Assembly: GCA_009602735.1 (NCBI GenBank)
Contig: WELA01013853.1
Span: 345,059 to 409,058 of the forward strand
Direction: 5' to 3'
Length of the DNA: 64,000 nt
DNA from: Mesotaenium endlicherianum
Taxonomy: Eukaryota > Streptophyta > Zygnematophyceae > Zygnematales > Mesotaeniaceae
Position 1 is the stretch's first letter; the number at the start of each line of letters is the position of its first letter. A program made the position numbers and the translations under genes. Below the pieces are notes generated by a model, which worked only from the letters and a program-made list of their open reading frames with translations, searched no databases and was not told the origin of the DNA. Below, in pieces: positions 58,142 to 64,000 of this stretch.

Positions 58142-60520
58142 TCATCCCCCTCCTTAAGATGCGACGTCCTCCACGCATTCTGCGAATAACGTCTCAACTT
58201 ACTCTTACAATGAGTCAAGTTGGCCTCTGGCTCCCAAGTGTTGTCGTCCGCATGGTAGCCTTTCCACTTGACCAGATACTCTTGAACAAGTTGTTGACCT
58301 CGCTTGACTCGTCGATCGCCGACAATCGCCTCCACTTCATACTCCAATACATCTTCAATCTCGAGTGGTAGTGGCGGTGTAGGTAGTCGTCCTGGATGTC
58401 CTCCATTTGGATCAACGTATGGCCGCAAATAACTGACATGGAACACATCATTGATACGTCAGCCTGAAGGAAGTTCCAACTTGTAGGTCACTGGATTAAC
58501 CTGCTTGAGTACCACAAAGGGACTTGTAAATCGTGCCCGCAGTTTCCTCTTGCCTGTGAATGGTAGATTCTTTGTTGACAGGAGTACATTGTCACCCACA
58601 TGGTATGTCACTTCCCTCCTGTGCTTGTTGGCATACTTGACCTGTTCCTCTTGTGCCTTCCGAATACACGTCTTCGCCATATCCCAAGTCTTGGCCATCT
58701 GCTCCATAAAAGCTTGTGTAGTAGGAACCTGAGTCTCCTTGGCCTTCTCCAACAAGATGTTCCCTGGATGATATACTTCTCTCCCATAAACCATAGCGAA
58801 TGGTGACTGCTTGGTGGATCCCTGCATGCTGTTGTTGTAGGCAAACTCCAATCCTGGCAGCTTCTTGTCCCACTCTGAAGGGTCCTCCATAGTGAAACTC
58901 CTGAGCACCTCTTGCAGAGTTCTGTTGAGCCTCTCACTCTGCCCGTCTGTCTGAGGATCATAGAAAGTGCTCATACTCAGCTTGGTCCCCATCAAAGTAA
59001 ACAATGACCGCCAAAAGATGCTAGTAAACCTTGGATCCCGATCCGAAACAATCACCTTCGGCAACCCATGTAGCCTAAAAATACGACCAAAGAATAGCCG
59101 TGCCACATCCGCTGCCGTACAAGTCTCCTTCATGGGAATGAAGTGTGCCATCTTGCTGAGTCTATTATACACAACCCAAACTGCATCGTGTCCTTCACCA
59201 CTCACTGGTCAAGATGTGATAAAGTCGATAGTACTCTCGCTTCAACACGCTTGCCGTCTTCTCGCTTCCAAAGTGTCCAGCATATAAGCAATCATGATGC
59301 TCCGCAAGTAGTAAGTCTCTTAGCTCCTTGATGTCAGGTACCACCACTCTCTTGGAATCACCATAATACCATACGCCATCCTTCTTCTGCATACTCGAGT
59401 TGGACTCAGCTGCTCCACCATCAGCAAACTGTGGGTCCTCCTCATAACCTCTCCGAAGCTTCTCCTTGAAGTCCATACTCTCCTTGATGATTGAGACAGC
59501 TGCAAGGTCACACCTTCTGGATAAAGCATCTGCAGGGTTGATCTTCCCAGGTAAATACTCAATCTTGTGGTCGAACTGTTGCACAAACTCCATCCACCTT
59601 GCCTGTCTTGGTGTCAACGTTGGTTGCGTCATAAACTTCTCCAAGCTCTTGTGGTCTGTCTTGATGAACACCTTCCGGCCGTCCACATAAGATCGCCAAA
59701 TCCTCAAAGCCTGGATAATAGCCAACATCTCCCGCTCGTGTGCTGCATAGTTTTGCTCAGCAGGACTCAACTTTCTGCTCTCATATGCCACAAGCTGCAA
59801 TCCTTTGCCCTGGTCTTGGAGAAGAATGGCTCCCACTGCAAAATTTGATGCATCCGTGATGATGGTGCAAGGAAGCTCTAGACTTGCAATTGCCAACACA
59901 GGTGCTCCTAAATCTTCTCAAAAGCTTGCTGCTCCTTGTCACCCCATAGCCACTTCTCCTGCTTCTTCAACATGTCCGTGAGCGGTGCACACACCTTGGC
60001 AAATCCTTCAATGAAACGTCGATAATAATTTGCCATGCCGAGGAAACTCCTGAGTTTATGAACATCAGCAGGTACCGGCCAATCTCTGACTGCTTGCACC
60101 TTCTTCTGCTCCACCTTGACTCCTTCAGCTCCCACTACATGTCCAAGAAACTCGACTTCATTGAGACAGAAGTCGCACTTGCTCATCTTCCCATACAGCT
60201 TTTGATCTCTCAAGACCTCCAACACCTTCCTCAGATGCCCCACATGCTCCTCCAAGGTCTTCGAATAGATCAGGATGTCGTCCAAAAATACCACCACAAA
60301 CTGGTCCAAGTAGGGTCTGAAGATACTATTCATGAGTCCCATGAATGTAGCAGGTGCATTAGTCAATCCAAAAGGCATGACCGTGAACTCGAACAAACCA
60401 TAGCGAGTCCTGAAAGCAGTCTTCTGAACGTCTCCTTCCGCAATCCTACCTGGTGATAGCCACTCCTCAAATCGATCTTCGAGAAATACTTCGCCCCGAC
60501 AAGCCTGTCAATCAACTCGT
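58142..60520 (-). pseudogene. pol of C3, RT to chromodomain
   Basis: The chromodomain is at about 58,190-58,360 ([19 protein letters not shown]). The integrase core and C-terminal part are at about 58,470-59,200 (HGLPKVIVSDRDPRFTSIFW, DPQTDGQSERLNRTLQE, VGDNVLLSTKNLPF). RNase H is at about 59,520-59,890 ([18 protein letters not shown]). RT is at about 59,910-60,400 ([14 protein letters not shown]). The rest of RT lies beyond the G solo LTR. The region is broken. Confidence 0.88.
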
Positions 60521-61461
60521 TGTGACGTTTCTGCTTTTCGAGAGGATCTTTCCTCGGTATTCAAGGAATATTTAATTCAAGTGGGAGGAAAATCTGTATG
60601 CTTGTGGAAAATGACGAATACTCGAAAGAGCGAAAGTGAAAACTAACGTAGAATGTGTGCTTGTGAGAGTTGCACTCACAATGACTCTGCAGGTATTTAT
60701 ACCTGCACAACATGAGGCACTAGAGTGCTTCGAGTCACCACCTAGGGCACTGGTTCATGTTCAACGAAAATGGTCGAAGGGACATGTCCCATTCGGCCGA
60801 ATGCTCGAAACGCGCAGTTGGCCGTTTGGAGACTTTTCGACGGTTTCCGAAAAACCATTTCGCGCCAAACGGGCGTTTTCGCGTTCTCGCGACTTTCCGA
60901 AAAAGTCGCGATTGATCGCGGAGTCGCGTACACATGCTTTCGTCATGAACCGGTAGTTTAAGAAGCTACTTTGGCCAATCGGTTAGGTGTGAACATTTCA
61001 AACGAAAGTCGCGGGTTCGAATCTGCTCGGATGCAAAGCGACTTTGCATATTTCGTTTCGTTTGACTTTACGACTGTTTGTTCGTATTAATGATACGACA
61101 GTTTCTTCGTATTACGACTAGTCGTAATCCAAAATCTGTGATTGTCCATTATTCGTAATAATGACAATCAAAATAATATAATCAAACAATGATTAATTAA
61201 TTATTATCTCATAATTATTCAAAGTAACTTTATGAATAATTATGTCGTACTTTTGCGAAGTAGTCGAATTACGTTACGACGCTTTTTGCAACAGTATCTC
61301 GGTCGTTTCGCCAATCGACCGGGAATTAATCGGCACACGTGTGTGGCGAATAATTCAATGTGATGCAATCATTTATCAAATAACTTATGATAAATAGTAT
61401 AACGTATTTTAGGTAATTGGGAAAACGTTCCAAATACGCCTAAAAAGCTCAAATCGTTACA
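60521..61461 (+). repeat. Solo LTR of family G inside C3
   Basis: 941 bp starting TGTGACGTTTC and ending AAATCGTTACA. It is flanked by ctcgt at 60,516-60,520 and 61,462-61,466. A TATA-like core sits in a palindrome (gcaggtatttatacctgc, about 60,690-60,707), fitting a promoter. A CpG-rich stretch at 60,780-60,930 is stop-poor on both strands but encodes nothing I recognise. A related fragment is at 22,240-22,528. Confidence 0.88.
60965..61035 (+). repeat. tRNA-like A and B boxes in G LTR
   Basis: A-box-like tggccaatcgg (about 60,973) and B-box-like ggttcgaatc (about 61,014) are spaced as in a tRNA gene. The T-arm stem pairs poorly, so it is not a working tRNA gene. It may be a relic or an internal Pol III promoter. 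Confidence 0.35.
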
Positions 61462-62570
61462 CTCGTCCACTCGTGGAAGTGGGTAACTGTTCTTGATGGT
61501 GACCTTGTTGAGAGCTCGGTAGTCGACACTCATCCTCATAGTCCCATCCTTCTTCTTCACAAATAAGACTGGCGCTGCAAATGGAGACTCGCTGGGTCGG
61601 ATGAATTCGTTCTCCAACAACTCTGTCAGCTGCTTCTTCAACTCGTCCAACTCCGCAAATGATTGACGATAGGCGGGTCTCACTGGTGGCTTGCTCCCTA
61701 GTTCCAACTCAATTTTGTGCTCCATAGCTCTTTGTGGAGGTAATCCTGCAGGTAGCTCCTCAGGAATAACGCACTTGAACTCCTCCAACAGCGCCTTAAT
61801 TTGGGCAGGCATCTCAGCAGGCTCCTTCTCTTGAGCAGTTGGGCTCTGCTCCTTCTGAGCAAGGGGATCAAACACCACTACTTGCTCCTCCGGCGATGTA
61901 CATTCGCCCACGCTGTTAGGATTCACGCTTGCTCCATCTGATGACCTGGCCAGGGCCACCAAAACAAGGTACATCTCCTTCACCTGATTCGCCCTGCATA
62001 GCTTCTTAACTTGCAGGCTTGACAGAAGACAGTTACTTGTGGTCGTATCTACCTCCACCTGTTTTGCTGTCTCCATTTGACCATCACGCCCTTGGAATTT
62101 CACTTGTCCTGTGCTCCAGTGCACTTGAGGGTTGGCTTTTCTTAGCCATGGTCGGCCCAATATCACCTCATGGTGACCTAAATCTGCCTGCTCCATAACT
62201 TCAGTACTCTGGTGCCCCGCTACTTCCACGTGAATAGCTTCCGTAGGTGCACCACACTTGAGTTCCTGCCCATTCGCCAAAATTGCCTCCTTAGGTTCAT
62301 AATGCTTCTGCACAGGGATTCGCCACTGTTTCACCAGCTTCTTGTGCACAAAATTTGCTCTTGCGCCACTGTCGACCATACACTTTGCCTTGTTGCCGTC
62401 GACTACTCCTTCCAGGATGATAGGCTTGTCAATGTCTCGTCCTTTGCTTCTCGGCAGGCTCCTGGGGATAGTCTTCACGCCAGTAGACACCCCAGAACGA
62501 CTTAGTGGCGTCCTCCCTTTTCCTGTTGTTGAGGTTGCTTCGCCTTCGCATGACAGTCTCAAGCCATATG
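61462..62570 (-). pseudogene. Protease and start of RT of C3
   Basis: A long minus-strand frame encodes the protease ([20 protein letters not shown], about 62,330-62,410). Next come a linker (EGATSP-like, Glu/Gln-rich) and the RT fingers ([20 protein letters not shown], about 61,500-61,570). It is collinear with C1. Confidence 0.88.
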
Positions 62571-63530
62571 TCTAAGCTTGCCACAATTATAGCAGGGTCC
62601 TCTCGGCTTAAAATTCTATTCCCTGCGCTGGTTCTGAACAAGTCCCAACTCCATAGGTACTGGACCTTGAATACTCGTGCTTGGCGCTTGAGATCCAAAG
62701 TGTCGATATCCTCCAAAGTTGTGGCTGTCCCACTGCCTCTGACTATACTCCACAGCGTCGACCCTTGTTGCCAATGCCATCATTTCTCCAAGAATGGTAG
62801 GATCTTTGAGCGGCACTTCCTTGGCAACAGTTGGCTTGAGTCCCCTCTTGAACTTGTCCATCATCCCCGACTCGTGCATGGATGGACATTGAAGCACCAG
62901 CTTGTTGAAGCGCGAAACATACTCCTGAACGCTTCCTTGTTGACGAAGGTGCACCAATAGATCTCGAACAGTAGCCTCGGGTGCAATAGGTTGAAATTGC
63001 CTCTTCAAGCCTTCAAAGAGCTGATCAACAGTAGCAGGAACTCCAAACAGCTGCTCTTCTCGTTCATACCAAGCTCTAGCACTCTTCTGCAGCAAAGTTA
63101 TGACAAAGGCGACTTGCCTGTCGAGCGTGAGCGCAGAATACTCCATAAACTTCTTCACTCCAAAAATCCATTGATGAACAGGCGGCGATCCACGCTCACC
63201 AGTATAAACTTCAGGCTTAAGCGCACGCACTCCTGATGCGGGTGGAATAACTGGCTGCACCACTGGGTTAACATGAATTGGTGGCAAAACAGGTGCAGGT
63301 GCCGAATTCGTCGAAGCGGCGTTCCCCATAACAACTTGCACCATTTTCTCCACCTCCTGGCGCATATTTTGTTGAAACTGTGTGTAGACTTCTCCTCCAA
63401 TTGCATTTTCCATCTGCCTCAACATCGCCTGCATCTCTTGTTGCTCCCTTGACAAAGGTGGTGCCGTCTGCTCCACGCGCTCAATATGCTCGACATGTTC
63501 GCCTCCTCCAGTTGCCGGCTGCGACTTCAT
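62571..63530 (-). pseudogene. gag of C3
   Basis: Starts MKSQPATGGGEHVEHIERVE at 63,530. This is the best-kept family C Gag here: the Gln-rich helix, a Pro-rich linker (APAPVLPPIHVNPVVQPVIP), the core (PPVHQWIFGVKKFMEYSAL, AWYEREEQLFGVPATVDQLF, LRQQGSVQEYVSRFNKLVLQ) and KRGLKPTVAKEVPLKDPT. The element's RNA-packaging protein. Confidence 0.9.
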
Positions 63531-63567
63531 AATATAATATGCAAACTAGCCCAGCTCCGATACCAGA

Positions 63568-64000
63568 TGAAAGGGGGAGAGAGCCCTATTGGAAGCGTAG
63601 TGACTCACGAGGAACAAAGCTAGTTGCAATCATACTCAAGAGTGCAGCGGCATATTGCTAAGAAAGCTTAGGAAAATAACTTGATATTTTGAGTGGCAAG
63701 AAACTGCTCACAAATGATGTAGAATAAAAGGTCTTGTCATTACAAACCCGTAAAAATTTATAGAAGTGAATATTGATAAGAAACAAAGGAGTTATGCCTA
63801 TTTATAATTTTCTGCCTGTGCTCCTCTCTAGGAGGAAGCTACGGATTTCCCGAAGTGTTCGTCAAATTGTCCCTTCCATAATATTCGTGAGTAAGCCAGA
63901 TCAGTCTAATCTGACGTGTCGGGCCAAATTGACGACCACATACATGCATCGACATTACTAGAATATTCTCTCTTAGACGCGCTAGGCTAAACCAAAACTT
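63568..64000 (-). repeat. 5' LTR of C3, cut by window end
   Basis: Begins TGAAAGGGGGAGAG and matches 57,399-57,830. About 310 bp of it should lie past the window. Confidence 0.9.

Larger units (their letters stand above)
57399..64000 (-). mobile_element. C3: Ty3/gypsy chromovirus, runs off the right edge
   Basis: Minus strand. The 3' LTR is 57,399-58,141; the 5' LTR starts at 63,568 and is cut by the window end. The primer-binding site is at 63,554-63,565. Order is Gag, protease, RT, RNase H, integrase, chromodomain. A G solo LTR (60,521-61,461) sits in RT. Its LTRs differ by about 4% by eye over 260 bp, fewer differences than in B1 or C1, so it is a younger insertion, in keeping with its position inside B2. 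It is broken, with several breaks, and the region between RNase H and integrase is shortened. Confidence 0.92.

Noticed and set aside
60735-60946. Overlapping minus-strand frames in the G LTR
   Set aside because: The stretch is CpG-rich and stop-poor in several frames. The frames overlap one another and have no recognisable motif.

Overview
The window is 64 kb of almost pure transposable-element DNA. I found no convincing host gene, rRNA or intact tRNA gene. Plant-type Ty3/gypsy chromoviruses, a Ty1/copia element, a spliced hAT DNA transposon and methionine-tRNA-type primer-binding sites suggest a large streptophyte genome. The cytosine methyltransferase domain carried inside an LTR retrotransposon points towards a charophyte alga, perhaps Chara-like. 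The species is an inference from content, not a match I could run.

Layout, left to right. (1) Positions 1 to about 22,240 are one minus-strand LTR retrotransposon (family A, copy A1), entered inside its reverse transcriptase at position 1. Upstream of the polymerase it carries a C5 cytosine DNA methyltransferase domain (about 2,290-3,260). A complete, intact-looking hAT transposon (4,136-11,755) sits in its gag region, and a complete gypsy element B1 (12,551-21,341, plus strand) sits in its LTR/leader region. (2) About 22,240-22,528 is a piece of a family G LTR. Positions 22,529-25,293 have no recognisable coding and lead into a minus-strand family E LTR (E1, 25,307-26,528). (3) Positions 26,570-38,247 are a minus-strand copia element D, interrupted by a same-family solo LTR (28,187-28,663) and by gypsy element C1 (29,385-35,298). 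(4) Positions 38,251-39,723 are a family F LTR scrap split by an E solo LTR (E2). (5) Positions 39,724-46,076 are gypsy element F1 (plus strand), abutting a 3'-truncated C element (C2, 46,077-50,098, minus strand). (6) Positions 50,099-51,715 are LTR, leader and the first gag codons of a second A copy (A2, plus strand), cut by B2 (51,716 to at least 57,398, minus strand). B2 is cut in turn by C3 (57,399 to beyond the window), which contains a G solo LTR (60,521-61,461).

The order of events can be read from the nesting. Target-site duplications are visible for the hAT (8 bp, one mismatch), B1 (acaac), C1 (acttc), the D-type solo LTR (ccatg) and the G solo LTR (ctcgt). A1 is older than B1 and the hAT; A2 is older than B2, which is older than C3, which is older than the G solo LTR; D is older than C1 and the D-type solo LTR.

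The most interesting contents are the methyltransferase-bearing retrotransposon, an unrecognised third reading frame downstream of pol shared by B1 and B2, and a hAT element with an intact two-exon transposase plus a large palindromic GC-rich minisatellite. All retroelements here are treated as fossils: parts and boundaries are given, but not individual lesions.
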